A stretch of DNA of 64,000 nucleotides from Sparassis latifolia (Eukaryota > Basidiomycota > Agaricomycetes > Polyporales > Sparassidaceae): assembly GCA_018466975.1 (NCBI GenBank), contig CM031563.1:682001-746000 (forward strand). Reading direction: 5' to 3'. Positions 20,807 through 32,359 of this stretch are shown here, in pieces (the first letter of the stretch is position 1; every line of letters begins with the position of its first letter). Below the pieces are notes generated by a model that worked only from the letters and a program-made list of their open reading frames with translations, was not told where the DNA came from and made no database searches. A program made the position numbers and the translations under genes.

Positions 20807-23800
20807 ATGCTCGTTGGCTCCTCGCAACACGGTGCACAATCGGAACATTCCTCCCCCTTGTCTGGTTTCAAGTTCACGATCATTGGCCAACCCCCAGCGC
20901 TGCTGCAGCGACTCGGACCTGCGCAGGAGGATTCACAGTATTCTTCTCCTTCGCCACCGTCCTTGACTTCCGAATTGCCCAGCGCGCAAGAAGCACCGCG
21001 CACCAGACCCTCGTTACTCGAGGCTCTGAGCAATTCCGGCGACATAATATTGAACGCTGAAGACAGTTCGAACAGTTTACTTGTCCCTGTCTTTCCCGAA
21101 AACGCGTCGACAGAACCTCCTCATCAACCTTCCCTTGTTCCTTCACCACACAATACGGTGTCGCAGATTAGTATGACATCTATTCGTGCGGATCATACTC
21201 TTGCAGGCTCTCCCAGGACCCCCACCGTGCCTGCTACGAACGACGATACCCGAACTAATGATTATGTGCCCATTGGCAAGGGGGACACCACCGCCGTCCT
21301 TCAGGAGCATACGCATTTATCCCGTCCATCGCCCTCGCCTGACTTATTCACTTTTCTGTCCCTCCTTACGCAAGAACAGGCTGATTGGGACGAGATACGC
21401 AACCTGAAGGAAAAGTACCAAGACGAGTATAAGGAATTACTTCTCAGAAGGACGAAACGCAACGGGCCGTGCAGAGAGAGCTGGATCAGGCAAACAAGCT
21501 GTTTGCTCTTGCGGAGTCAGCGCTGGAGAAGATGGAACTGTTGCGCTTGAAGCAGGATCAACGTCTATCCTCGGAGAAGCATAAGGCGGAGGCCCTTGCC
21601 GCAGAAGCTGCCAAGTTGCTTGAACAAAGGGATCAAGCCGAATTGCAGAAGGCCATGGATGAACGGCGTAGGAATGAAGCTGAAAGACAGATGGAGGAAA
21701 AGCGTCAACAGGAAACGGCGGCTGCCGAAGCAGAAGCGGCAGCAGAGCAAGACAGATTGAGGAAACTGGAGGAACAGCGAGCATCAGAGGAGGCGAACAA
21801 GCGCAGGTGCGAAGAAGAGGGCAGGCTAAAGGCGGAAGAAGACGGGAGACGCAAGACGAAGGAGCGGGAGGCCGTTTTTGTGCGGGCGCAAGAAGAGAAA
21901 CGTTTACAAGAACAGGAGGCTGAAGAACGAGAGAAACTACGTCAGCAGGAACTTCGGAAAGCGAAGGTCATGGAACAGAAGAAGGCGGCGGCGGCTGACA
22001 ACGCCGCACGTAGTCGTGCTGCTCAGCTCAAGGCGAAACTGGAGAAGGAGAAAAGCGAAGCCAATTCACAGTTGTCAGCTCCTCCGCCTCTCCCGCCTTC
22101 GACCACTTCGATTTCAACGCCACCAGGTAAGGAGCGGCATGTTGCTACCGCGCCCACCAATGCTTCTTCCGCGAAGGCTCCTCCATACCAGTCAAGTGGT
22201 ATCGTACCGGCAGCGCCTCCTCCTCCTTCCCTTCCTACCATGCAGGCGTCACTGCCAGCTCGACCTGCTATTGACGCATTTGGGACAGAACCTACGAAAT
22301 CCCAGAGATCTCGGGGAGCGAAGCAGCCTGTCCGAGTGACTAACCCTCCCACAGCACTTGCCGATCCTTCTGGAGTTCCAGGGAGGTCTTTACTTACTCA
22401 AAAGGGCGTGAGACTCCATTCGACCAGCTCAAGGGTGGCACTACCGCATCCTGCAATCCAGGGCGAGGTACTACCCTCGTCCGCGGCAGAAACCTCGCAA
22501 CGCGTTCACACTGTGAAAATTGAACAGTTGACATCCGATATTCCTCGATCTACCGGGGTGTCGAACTCAGATGCTTTGTCGCACAAACCTCCCTCGGATC
22601 ATGAGGAGTTGCTGGACTCTGAGGATCTGCATTCCCAGCTTAAGTCCAGGCCTATATCGTCTCTCCCGTCAAGAAATGGTGCATCCATGTCATCGGCTTC
22701 TCAGCTCCAGTCAAATGTATCATCTCGCCTTCTGACTGCAAAGGGAACGCACAGTGATCCATTTCAGGCATCGGGCACCGGCTCTGCCCCTCCCTCGGAC
22801 AGAAACCCTTCTATCGCAGGTTCGAAAGTACCAGAGGCAGATGGTGTTGCCTGTCAAAGTGCCGCGCCGCAAATTCCATGCTCTGAACTCAGAGCTCTCG
22901 CGGTAAATGGAGGGTCATCCATCATGCCAGGCAAACTACCCTCTCCAGGTCATTCTCACATGATGGACGGTGGATGGTCCAGTTATTATCACGACGACCC
23001 TTGGGTCAACACTCCAAGAGCTGAGCGCATGTCTCCAATAGAAGATCGAGTACCGGAGAAAGGTGACCGAAGTTTGCAGACAGACGGAGTCCTTGGTCGA
23101 CCCGCGGGTGACCATTGGTCACCTTCCCCAGATCGTGGCAGAGATTTACAGCCACGTCATCGCGGCGACTTCGTTTCGCCCCAAGATCGCCATCCTCGTG
23201 GCCCGACGATTCGCAATCATAATCCGGCTCCTGGACCTACTCGGAAAAGGCGACGAGAGAACGACGATCCTTGGCTTTCGAACGAACAGCCTCCGCTTCA
23301 CCGGCGTAGGCCCGCAGAGATGGCACAAGAAACGCGTCGAATACCAGGTGCTCAGACGCGTCCGGTAGAGCCCCGGTCTCCATCACCACTTCCTCCACGC
23401 ATGTATGACCCAAGACTAAGATCACCTACAACGTACTCTGCTCGGGATGCTGTCTATGTTGGAGACCCTGCTTATCCGGATTATCCATCCGACTTACTGC
23501 CGCGTAATGATAATTGGTTCTTTCCGAGCGCGTACGACGCTAACGGCAGCCAGCCATACGATTACTACGCATCACAGGATGAACGACGTCTCGTCTCAGG
23601 TCCTGCCGCTAGTGACTCTGTCGCGCAATCTTCGTCTGTTCAGGATCGTCCGGGGAACCACTCGTCCGTTGCCGAGTCCGAGTACTTGCATGATCAAGGC
23701 CGATCATCTCTCCTACGGCGCATGAAGGCACCTGAGCGTCGACAGGCTGGAGGAAGCACCCGGAACGACAATGACGATTGGGCGGATCATCTTTCATACT

Positions 23801-23973
23801 CGCCACCTCTACGCGCATCTCAACGCGGACGGGGCGCTACCAACCGGAGCCGAGGGAACAGTACGGCATCGAAAGGTTCGGGGAGGCAGCAACGTCCCAC
23901 TCTGCAGGATCGCCTCTCAACCAATAGCAAACAGAACGGAAAGACGAGCGATCTTGGAGCCCGTCTGTCTTGA
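20807..23973 (+). CDS. Large coiled-coil/disordered protein, apparent frameshift
   Basis: I do not recognise a family. The N-terminal part from ATG 20807 is Ser/Pro-rich with FKFTIIGQPPALLQRLG, then a start of coiled coil (TQEQADWDEIRNLKEKYQDE, ending in KELL). The frame then moves by one base near 21441. In the next frame the coil continues without loss of heptad pattern: DETQRAVQRELDQANKLF, then a highly charged Glu/Lys/Arg/Gln coil to about 22070. After that comes a long Pro/Ser-rich disordered region and a basic tail ending at 23973. No intron with correct phase explains the shift. It is a sequencing error or a real disabling mutation; unrepaired, translation would end at 21550. The charged coil could form a scaffold; no function is proposed. 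Confidence 0.62.
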
Positions 23974-24320
23974 AGGCGAGAGCGGTGCGTTCGTTACTCT
24001 TTTTTTGGGCCCGCTGCTTCCGTGCAACGCTATGTATGCCGTGTTCTCCGAGCGACTATGGTCTGTAACAGTTTCATGACAATGGCATGTAGGTTTGGTG
24101 TTTCAAGAATACGTCCTAGCGGTCCGTCCTTTCCTCAGCAGTATACACACACGCCCTCGTATTACATCTCCAAAACGCAGCGGTCTGAGCGCACCTTCTG
24201 CTCTGCACTTTCATGATTCGCCCGTACGCACCGTATAGGTTGATTGAAATCCCAGTAGTAATGTGAAACACGCTTAGCGATACAAATGTTCATGTGTACA
24301 GACTGCAACTAGGCTGCTGT
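23974..24320. other. Convergent 3' intergenic region
   Basis: Tail-to-tail spacer between the coiled-coil gene and RVS161. It includes a run of T at 24000 and no coding frame or RNA gene that I can support. Confidence 0.4.
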
Positions 24321-25551
24321 TCAACTCGCGCCGCAGATGGTCAACTCCTTCATCTCTTGTAAGACACCCTCTACTTGCGCGTCTAACTGTCCAGCGGCGT
24401 AATCATCTCGCACATTATCCGCGAAATACCTGGAATCTTGGTGAGCTCGCCAGTCCAGGAAACAATCGTTATTCGCACCTCTGAACGCCGCCGAGCTTCT
24501 CGTACCCCTCCTCGGCGAACTTGCATTGCATTCGAATCATCGCTTCAAAACTCGGATCGAAAAAGGGGATGCGCAGATCGAGCAATTGCGGCAGTTCCGC
24601 AATCAACTGTTCATTAAGCATGTCGAAGACTTCCTTTGCATCGTCATGTTCCTGTTGAGCCTAGATGTGCGATAGCGTGAGACATAAAGATGGGTAAATA
24701 ATATGAGGTGCAAATACCTTTGGGAGTTTAGTGGGGTCTTCACTCGGCTTGGCAATTAGCTTGTTCATCTTACTGCGTGCAGAATCATAATCCAACAGCT
24801 GATATGGCAAGAGGATTAGCACCGCCTTCATAATTTACACATTGTAGTGACCTTCTTGTTGCGTTTCGATATGTGTTCGTTGACAACAGGGAAATAAGCA
24901 TTCATTTTGCCAAGGGGTTCCATCACGGTGGTTCGATAAGGTGCATCCTGAAACAAAACGGTGACATCATTTAAAAGCAACTTCGCCGCCGAGCACATAC
25001 CAGTTCCCTTCCAACACCGGTATCGAGATCGTCCACGGCACGCTTGTATGCATGCGCAGCCATGGCGCCCTCCGAATTATGATCCGCAGCACCGTAGAAG
25101 ACATCAATAGTCTCCGCCAGTCGACTCTGAGCGGAGGTCATCGCTGTCTCAGGTGATGGGTCAGTACGACTATTCCGGGTATGTCACAGACGCACCTCGC
25201 ATAGCATCTAGGTATCCCTTGCTATCTTTCAGGAGTTGTTGACACTCCTTCTCAAAGCTGTGCGAAGATGTCAAACACTATGTTCGGCACACAGCGGAAG
25301 GGGGCGCACGTCTTGTACTTGGTTTCCTCGTCAGCGAAGTCCCTGTCTACAGTGCGTTCGATTTGTCCTGTCTTCTGGAGGAGCTGGAGAACAACAGGTT
25401 GTTACAACTCGCGTGCAATGTCGGGTTTCAAGTCAAGAAATACGCACCGATGTCCCCGCGCGATTCATAGACTTCTTGAAGCTGGAAGTACATGGTGAGG
25501 TCAATGGAAGGAGGAAGAAGGGAGCGATTAAACATACCCTGACCAACTCAT
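24321..25551 (-). CDS. RVS161: BAR-domain protein Rvs161 (amphiphysin-like, Hob3)
   Basis: Membrane-curving BAR protein acting with Rvs167 in endocytic vesicle scission and actin organisation. The gene is cut into small exons. Start at 25551: MSWSG joins FKKSMNRAGTS (intron ends just before 25490), then LLQKTGQIERTVDRDFADEE, FEKECQQLLKDSKGYLDAMR, MTSAQSRLAETIDVFYGAAD, AYKRAVDDLDTGVGRELDAP, YRTTVMEPLGKMNAYFPVVN, LDYDSARSKMNKLIAKPSED, LNEQLIAELPQLLDLRIPFF, IRMQCKFAEEGYEKLGGVQR, and a tail ending KELTICGAS before TGA at 24321. The BAR domain fills the protein and there is no SH3 domain, which separates it from Rvs167. Divergent from the giant Ser-rich gene with 230 bp between starts. Confidence 0.92.
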
Positions 25552-25781
25552 CTTGTCGCCTGAACTTGAAACTGCAGAGAATGGAAGTGAGGAGACGGTG
25601 AGGAGGGCTTACGTGAGACGATGCGTAGAGTACAAGAGTTGCCTAAAGGAGTACAAGGCGGGACCACGTGTTGGTTGCTGGCGCCGTCGCGTCCAACGTC
25701 CTCACCCCGGCCCATGCCCCACATCTTTCTTTCTCTTGACTCTGCCCCTCTTCGTTCGACTCGCAGGCATCTCCGCCCTCA
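25552..25781. promoter_or_regulatory. 230-bp bidirectional promoter, RVS161 / large Ser-rich gene
   Basis: Head-to-head start codons at 25551 and 25782 share this interval. It contains pyrimidine-rich runs (25720-25770) upstream of the plus-strand ATG. No defined factor site is claimed. Confidence 0.5.
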
Positions 25782-28700
25782 ATGTTCCACCTTCGACGCG
25801 ATCCTCACCCTTCTGACGACTTTTCCGAAAAATCGGCCTCTTCCGTATCATATCGTCGCATAGCTATTCCTCCCATCATCCCAACATCTACGCCCTCTGT
25901 AACGATCTCCAACAGCCTACTCAGCAGCCGCAGAGCTCTCGCACATATTGATCTTCAGTCTGCCAGCATCACTCATCCTCTACTTTCTGACGATCAGATG
26001 CCCTCATCCTCGTCTGTCCGGAATCCCGCATCAGAACGCGCCGGCCCTGCACGGTACAATATTGGCGGCCCTATTATTCCTCGCCGTACTTCTAGTGACG
26101 ACTCCAGGATTTCCTTGCACGGCACAAGGAGGAGGTCTATTCCCAACCAGTATGTGTTTCACATAGTGCGCAGAGAAATGCGGTGCTAGTCTGTCGTTTA
26201 GCCCACAGACTAACAACGGCATCGCGCGCCCAACTACGTTCATCCAATCGCGCACCCTTCTCCGCAGACCTAGTCACACTCCTTCCGGTTCTGTTGATTC
26301 GTCGAGGCGTCCGTCACTCCCGACGATCCACCTGCAGCCGACTACGTCTGTGGTGCATCCCCGATCAACTGTGCACTCAGTTTCTGGAGCCAACTATTCG
26401 AATCCCGAGTTTTCCGTTTCGACCGGTGACGATATGTATTCCAACCTGGCCTCCTTCACTTTTGGTGCTGCGCCCCCCAGTAGGCCTGACATGATTGAAA
26501 TGGTCAACCCTCTGACTTCTGCATCCGGGAGTATCAGTAGAGACCGCACTCCCCGTCCGTCAGTTTCTGGACCCAGTTCAGGTTCTTCACAGTCAAGCCC
26601 GTACACCAGTCTTCGCGATCGCACATATCGGATGCAAGACAGAGGTGTGGCCGAGAGCGGTGATAGTGCCGACGATGAGGACGATGAGGAGGCGATCCGG
26701 CAGAGTCGCGCCAAGATGCGTGCAATGAATGATGGCTCGAGAAGACCTTCGCTTCCTGTAAATACTTACCGCGCAGGTAGGTCAAGCTCACCTGCAATTC
26801 CCCCCGCATCCAAGGCATCTCCCCGGCGATCGACCGGCGACATCCATGAAGATGACCGTGATGTCATTCGCGGAAACCGTGATGTCGCAGTTCACACTGG
26901 GACGTCTTACGGCGATGGCGATCACGGGGACGGTGATTTTGACACTGACGTTGAACTTGACATTCCCCACCACTACGGCTCTCGTACCTCCCTTGTTTCA
27001 GATACCGTTTCTCAGCATATCTTCGGTGATTCTCGCCATTTCGGTGATGGCGCTGGTGACGATTCTGACGATAGGATGATCGTCGTAGAAGAAGATTGTG
27101 ATACCTTTGACCATGATTTAGTACCTGGCATACGTGCATCAAAATTGACGCTCGAAGATGGCGCATACACGTCCGCTAGGGTAACATCTCCATCGCACTC
27201 ACGGAGAGGGAGTGTTTCTTGGAAGATTCCTGGAACCTCCGCTTCGGAGTTTACGGCAAGAGATAGGGAAGACTCCGTCGTAACGTTGCCTGGCCGTCAT
27301 TTCAATCGTAGTTTAGACGAAGGTTTATCGACTCCAGAGTATAGGGCATCAACCACCGGCTGTCCCAGCGGTGGTTTTGAAGCGAACAATGTGGAGTCCA
27401 ATTTACAGCCAGAAGATCTTACTGATTACAGTACAGGCGGCACTGCAAGTGCGTACGATGGCCTTGACATCAATTATATCCTTGGATCGTCGCACATGGA
27501 TGATGTTGGCATCCGACAGTCATGGTCTTCTGGCGCACCGTCATACATCCAGGCGCGTGAGGATGGCGCGAATCAGCAGCGGCGAACTGGCCTTACGCTG
27601 GAGTTTCCTCCATGGGGTTTTCCAAATGCAAGTGGTCGTCGGCCAAGCGCAATAACCGTCTCCAGTGCCAGTGGCGAAGATGCGTTCACTCGTGCAGTCG
27701 ACCGCAAATGGGATCCATTATATAGTTCACGGCGTAATGACTGGAGTTTCAGACAGGAGAATGCAGATGGCAATGGCCCTGCTTTATCTGTGTCCCCGCC
27801 GTCGTTTTCAGGCTTTGCAATTGGTGTACCGACCAGTGTGATGCCTGGTACACAGGAGATCTGGCGTCAAGCACACGTGGGCCGTTTCAGGGTAGATAGA
27901 CTCATGATGAGACGTGAGTGGTCATGCAGTATCCTAAACATCTGCAAGTTATGTATGTTTTCTTCTGCAGCGGATGATCCTTCGAAACCGCCTCAGCAAC
28001 GTATGAATGTCCGTCATATCACAGATCAAGACTCGAAAGGGAACACCCGTGGCGGGCCTACATCTGTTATTCACAAGCATTCCCGCGCGCTTGCATTCTC
28101 CATCTTCCGCAAATACGGTCTCCTGAAACGGGGAACGCGTTCGACATCTCATAACAGCGGAAGCATTCTTCTCGCGACCAAGAGAGTGCAGGAGCAGTAC
28201 ACGAGCACTCGTACCACGAGTCAACTGAACTCCCATGGCCTGTTGAGGGATGGCGATGATGTTGAGAGGGAGAGAGAGGAGACCAGCGAGAGTCATCCGC
28301 TGCATGATCACGGTCGTTCAAAGGACCAGAAGGATAACAAGGACAAAGGCAAAAAATCGGCAAGTGGGACATCTTCTGGTACTGGTACTTCAAGCCAGAC
28401 GACCAGTACTGAAAGCAGCAGCACTGGCACCACTTCCAGCGAAGAACCCAGATCTGTAACGTATGGCGTATATGAGCCTTCGTCGTCCTCGGTTCCTATA
28501 TCCCCGACAATCGTGGAGAACCTTCCTGCGTCAGGTGCCTTGAACTCCTCCTCATCGTCGGTGTCGGATTCTACGTTGACCACCCGAGATCTGATTGATT
28601 ACCCTTTACCGCTGCATGAGTTTCCGTCCTCTCGACTGTACTATCAACACTCATCAGCCGATGACGATGACGAGTTGATGTTGCCCCGCACATCTCACGC

Positions 28701-29727
28701 AGAAGCATTCGCTACTCTCGATTCTTCCGGCATAGAGTATCTGCGTGGCAGGGCCGAGCAACGCTTGGCAGATCACGATTCGTCTTCAATCAGTAGTTTG
28801 GAGCGCTGGCGGCGGCGATTCCTTGGCCAAAATGCCAGAGTCGCGTTGAGAGCAACTTCAGGTCCACCATCGGCGTCGTTAGACGGCCACTACACCCCTC
28901 CTTGGATCACCATGGCTCCAAGATCCAAGCAAGAAGAACGAGAACGAGTAATTCAAAACTTGAATGAATCATTCAAGGATGTCGGCTTGTTACCTTCCTT
29001 CAGGACGAACAGGAACCCGCGGGGTAAGAGCAGCAGACGACGAAAGACTGGGTCTGGGTTGGATATTTTTGCGAATGTCCCAGCGCATTCATTGCATATG
29101 TTGTTGCCTCTGTGGGCAGGCGAGACTGACCCTACGTCAACTTCTGTAGACGAGGTCCCAGCCGCCGTATATACCATCCCTGTGGAGGAGCGACAGTACC
29201 TGCTCATCTACTACGTGCCTTTCGACGAGCGCAAGGATAAGAAGAAGCCGGAGCCCAACAAGAAGAGGTCCCGAGGGGAAACTAGCTCGGGCGGTGATTC
29301 CTCTAACCCCACGAACTCCTCGAAATCTATCTTGCTCACTTCGTTCCGCGTGTGTGCCCGTCTCATTTCGTACCATGATCTTCTTGGCACAGGTGTACGA
29401 CTTCCAATTGACGGCCTGTCGGTCACAGGCCCCATGTCGGAGGCCATGTCACTCCTCCCTCCTTCGTACATCAGGGAGGCGCACCTCGATGACATAGTTA
29501 TCGGGGTATGTTCCAGCCGCCAGACTGGTATGGAGTTTATTCAAGAGGGCCTCGCGAAGCTCGGACTCTGCGTCCCTTGTGACGAGCCTGCCCCCTCTCC
29601 GATCGATCCTACCCAGGAGATAGAGGAGCTGTGGAAGCTCACTCCCATCGGTCGTGCCGCTGTGGAGATGGCTTGGTTGGGCTGTCTAGCGATGACAAGT
29701 TTCGGATCTGAGCTCCAGGCTCACTGA
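25782..29727 (+). CDS. Very large uncharacterised Ser-rich protein
   Basis: Three exons: 25782-26149, 26202-27913 and 27971-29727, giving about 1,278 codons. The 26150-26201 intron has matching phase, joining SIPN to HPQTNNGIARPTTF. The 27914-27970 intron is 57 nt, a multiple of three without a stop, so its removal is likely but not certain. Residues 1 to about 700 are Ser/Asp-rich and disordered. A Ser/Thr tract (GTSSGTGTSSQTTS, about 28365) follows. The last 350 codons look folded: SHAEAFATLDSSGIEYLRGR, HSLHMLLPLWAGETDP, VEERQYLLIYYVPFDERK, FRVCARLISYHDLLGTGVRL and EELWKLTPIGRAAVEMAWLG. I recognise no named domain. A Lys-rich loop (29231-29275) interrupts the C-terminal region. Function unknown. 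Confidence 0.72.
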
Positions 29728-30444
29728 GCCTTCCATCTAATTTGAAGTCTGGCGTTGGCGTATGATCACGATCTCTTTGGCTTTTCAGTAACTCGGCACT
29801 TTTTACCCATATATACCCACCACATCTGTACACAATTTCAATTATCGCAATATGTCTCTTCGTCCACCATATGATATGTACTGTATGTACGTATCTCTCT
29901 GGGATTGCTCTGGGAAGCTGACACTAGTCGCGCGGCCTCCTAACGAACGAGCACCCACTCGCACCGAGTCGCAGAACGATAAAAAGTGACACAAAACGCA
30001 CCATGGCCAGGCTGCCCAGTGGCTTGCACATCAAGTTGAATAACCACCGTAAGCGGCCTCACCGACGGGCTACGATAGTTGACGTACTAAGTATCCCAAA
30101 GGCAGGTTAAAATACTGTGTTAAGTTCAACCTTCGTGCCTCCTGAGGATGTCCGTCTGTGTTCAGTGACAGTTTGGCAAGCGTGACGGTTCAGAGGCCGT
30201 TTCCTCCAGACTGTCTGGATACGCTCCCCGGCCCGTGAGCGCTGAGGCCTGAGGCCTGAGGCCTTGAAGGGCGCAGCAAGTATTTACGTATGTAGTTCGG
30301 GCAAGATGCTGTAACTCTCATGTGTTCCATCGCGAGGCGTTATTCTTGCTCTGCGTGCTAGCGCGCTCGGCCTTTGGACGATACGTCAGACACGGATATC
30401 CTGAGGCACGAAGGACACTCTGCCATCTGTCTTTGGGAGACTAG
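29728..30444. other. Intergenic region upstream of carrier pseudogene
   Basis: No intact gene. It may hold the degraded first exon and promoter of the mitochondrial-carrier pseudogene; an acceptor-like tag at 30442-30444 precedes the first recognisable exon. It also holds the heptanucleotide repeat at 30243-30263. Confidence 0.4.
30243..30263 (+). repeat. Short tandem repeat, TGAGGCC x3
   Basis: Three exact head-to-tail copies of a 7-nt unit, followed by a partial copy. It is non-coding and probably slippage-prone. Confidence 0.75.
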
Positions 30445-31759
30445 GCGATACTAGCAATCCCCCTCATCATCGCTGTCCCGTTGACGGGTGCACTCGTACG
30501 ACTTAGGGCGTGAGTATCGAACGAACACACGAGATTGTATGCTACGTTACTGACATCTTCGTACTGGGCTCGTTTCTAGCCTGTAGTACTCCGGAAGACA
30601 GTCGTTCCTTCGTATATCTTCGTACCAGCAATTATAATCCGAAAGAACATCAACTTGATCCTGAAGGGAATGTTGAAGCTCACCCAGGTCCTGTGGTAAC
30701 GTCGTTCTTCGGCATGCTGAGGAGAGTGAAGCGCATCGAAGCAACATCGAAGTGAGCATAATTTACGTCTAATCCTGAGACATGTGTTCATCTTCAATTG
30801 AAGGGTTGGAGTGGGTTATACAAGGGAATGAGTATGTGCCTCGCTGCAGGAATTTGGAATTGAGTCACTTAAACCTACTTAGTGCCGACTTTGCTGGCTA
30901 GCGCAGTGCTCGCCGCGTTCGCTGTGATTGCTCTCAACTCTACGAGTGCCAGTTATCATAGCAGGGTCAACCCTCTCTCGGCTGGACCCTTTGGCGTCCT
31001 AGCCTACGGATTGTTCAGCATGTTGGTTTCTCTTCCGGCTACCATCAAAACATATCGGTATGTTCCAACCTGCTGAGTCGCGATCGGTAGTTCTATACCT
31101 GACATTATTTTACAAGGTCAATCACGACGCCACACAAACTTCCATACTTCCGCCCCGTCTATTCTCTCCTACTTACACCAACAGAACGACGGAAGCCGTG
31201 GATCTTGTACTTGACTCCCGGACTTCTTCTGTCCCAAATCCTACATGTCGTTTGCACCGCTTTCATCCTGCGCGCTCTCAGATCCTTCTTGGTACCCCTT
31301 CCCTCGCCAGGTGACGTTTCGGATGTCCATTTCAGTTCTATCAAATTTGGCATCCATGTGGATATTGAAATATAGAACACAGCGGTCCCATGCCCCCTCG
31401 AGGTCCTGGCGACGAAACTGGCTATACAGCGTAATCACGCTGCTCCCGAGTATAATTCTAACAAGCAAGAGGTCGAGGAAGACGCCGTTGTGGCGGAGGA
31501 GTATACGGAGTATTCTGGCGTTGAGGACGTTATTAGGTCAGTACCTCGAGATTGAACGAAGCTCCTATTAGTAACTTTGACAGTCTGCGGGATGAACAAG
31601 GCCACGGCGTACCTTGATCTTGTGGACTGCGCAAAGAGGGTCGCTGATGAAGAGGGTTGGAAAGATTTCTATCGAGCCTAGTGGCTCATTGTGTCGGGTC
31701 CAACTTGGGTGCTGTCTTGGGTGCGTTTGTCAGTACTGCGCCGTCACAGCTCCAAATGA
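30445..31759 (+). pseudogene. Decayed mitochondrial carrier family gene
   Basis: Spliced fragments spell a mitochondrial carrier-like membrane protein: LAIPLIIAVPLTGALVRLR, ANYNPKEHQLDPEG, GPVVTSFFGMLRRVKRIE, GWSGLYKGMMPTLLASAVLA, CPLEVLATKLAIQRNHAAPE, then VDCAKRVADEEGWKDFYRA. The GLYKGMMPTLL, CPLEV and EEGWKDFYRAWW-type motifs are characteristic. Four lesions break it: an 11-nt direct repeat (30734-30752) puts the exon out of frame; TAG at 31373-31375; a one-base shift around 31600-31610; and TAG at 31679-31681 where the family has Trp. Introns remain, so it is an unprocessed pseudogene. A start codon was not found. An alternative is a divergent gene with unusual splicing, but the last TAG cannot be spliced away sensibly. 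Confidence 0.62.
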
Positions 31760-32359
31760 TAACCCGATCTGCACCTTCCTTTTTATTTATTACCATCGAT
31801 GCTCGGATAGTTACAACACGAAGGACGAGGAGTTGGATCCGTATGGACATGGTACGCGCCAAATTGATGATCACTGGCCCCCAGTACCATGCTTGGAGAG
31901 AGTTTATGACACCGGCTCGCAACGAACTATGACAAAACAAAGACAAAACAAAGCGGTGCTTGTGGCCAGAAGAGAGAATGACCAAATCCGAAGGACTTGG
32001 ATGAAGCACCATTACCTCATCCACCGAGAAAATTTCACCCGAATCGCGAGCGTTGAACTCGAGAAATAAAACCAGTATTCCTACTCAGTTGAACGACAGC
32101 TGGGGCCAAGAAGCAACGTCAAGAACTCGAGTACCCTCCACGGTGGGAGCGGCGGAAGGGTCGTCCACATCCGAGATACGGCGAGAGACCAAGACCTCAT
32201 AATCAGTTGGTGACCAACGGGCTGCCGTTGCATCCAGGGACCACATGTACAGCAGTTTATGCAAGGATATAAATCACGACTGAATACAGAGACAGAAGTT
32301 CATTATATTAATCGAGACCCCTCTCTACTATGAATGCAAGACAGAAACTCAAGACGCAC
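31760..32359. other. Intergenic, nothing recognised
   Basis: Spacer between the carrier pseudogene and the convergent BRI3-like gene. Short frames here show no family signature. A repeated acaaaacaaag motif occurs near 31930-31950. Confidence 0.4.

Noticed and set aside
21428..21450. A micro-intron to explain the coiled-coil frame change
   Set aside because: Possible GT-AG pairs are 23 or 33 nt and leave the wrong phase; longer ones remove obvious coil.
31245..31571. 108-residue frame overlapping the carrier pseudogene
   Set aside because: Out of phase with the CPLEV carrier motif; arises from the shadow frame.
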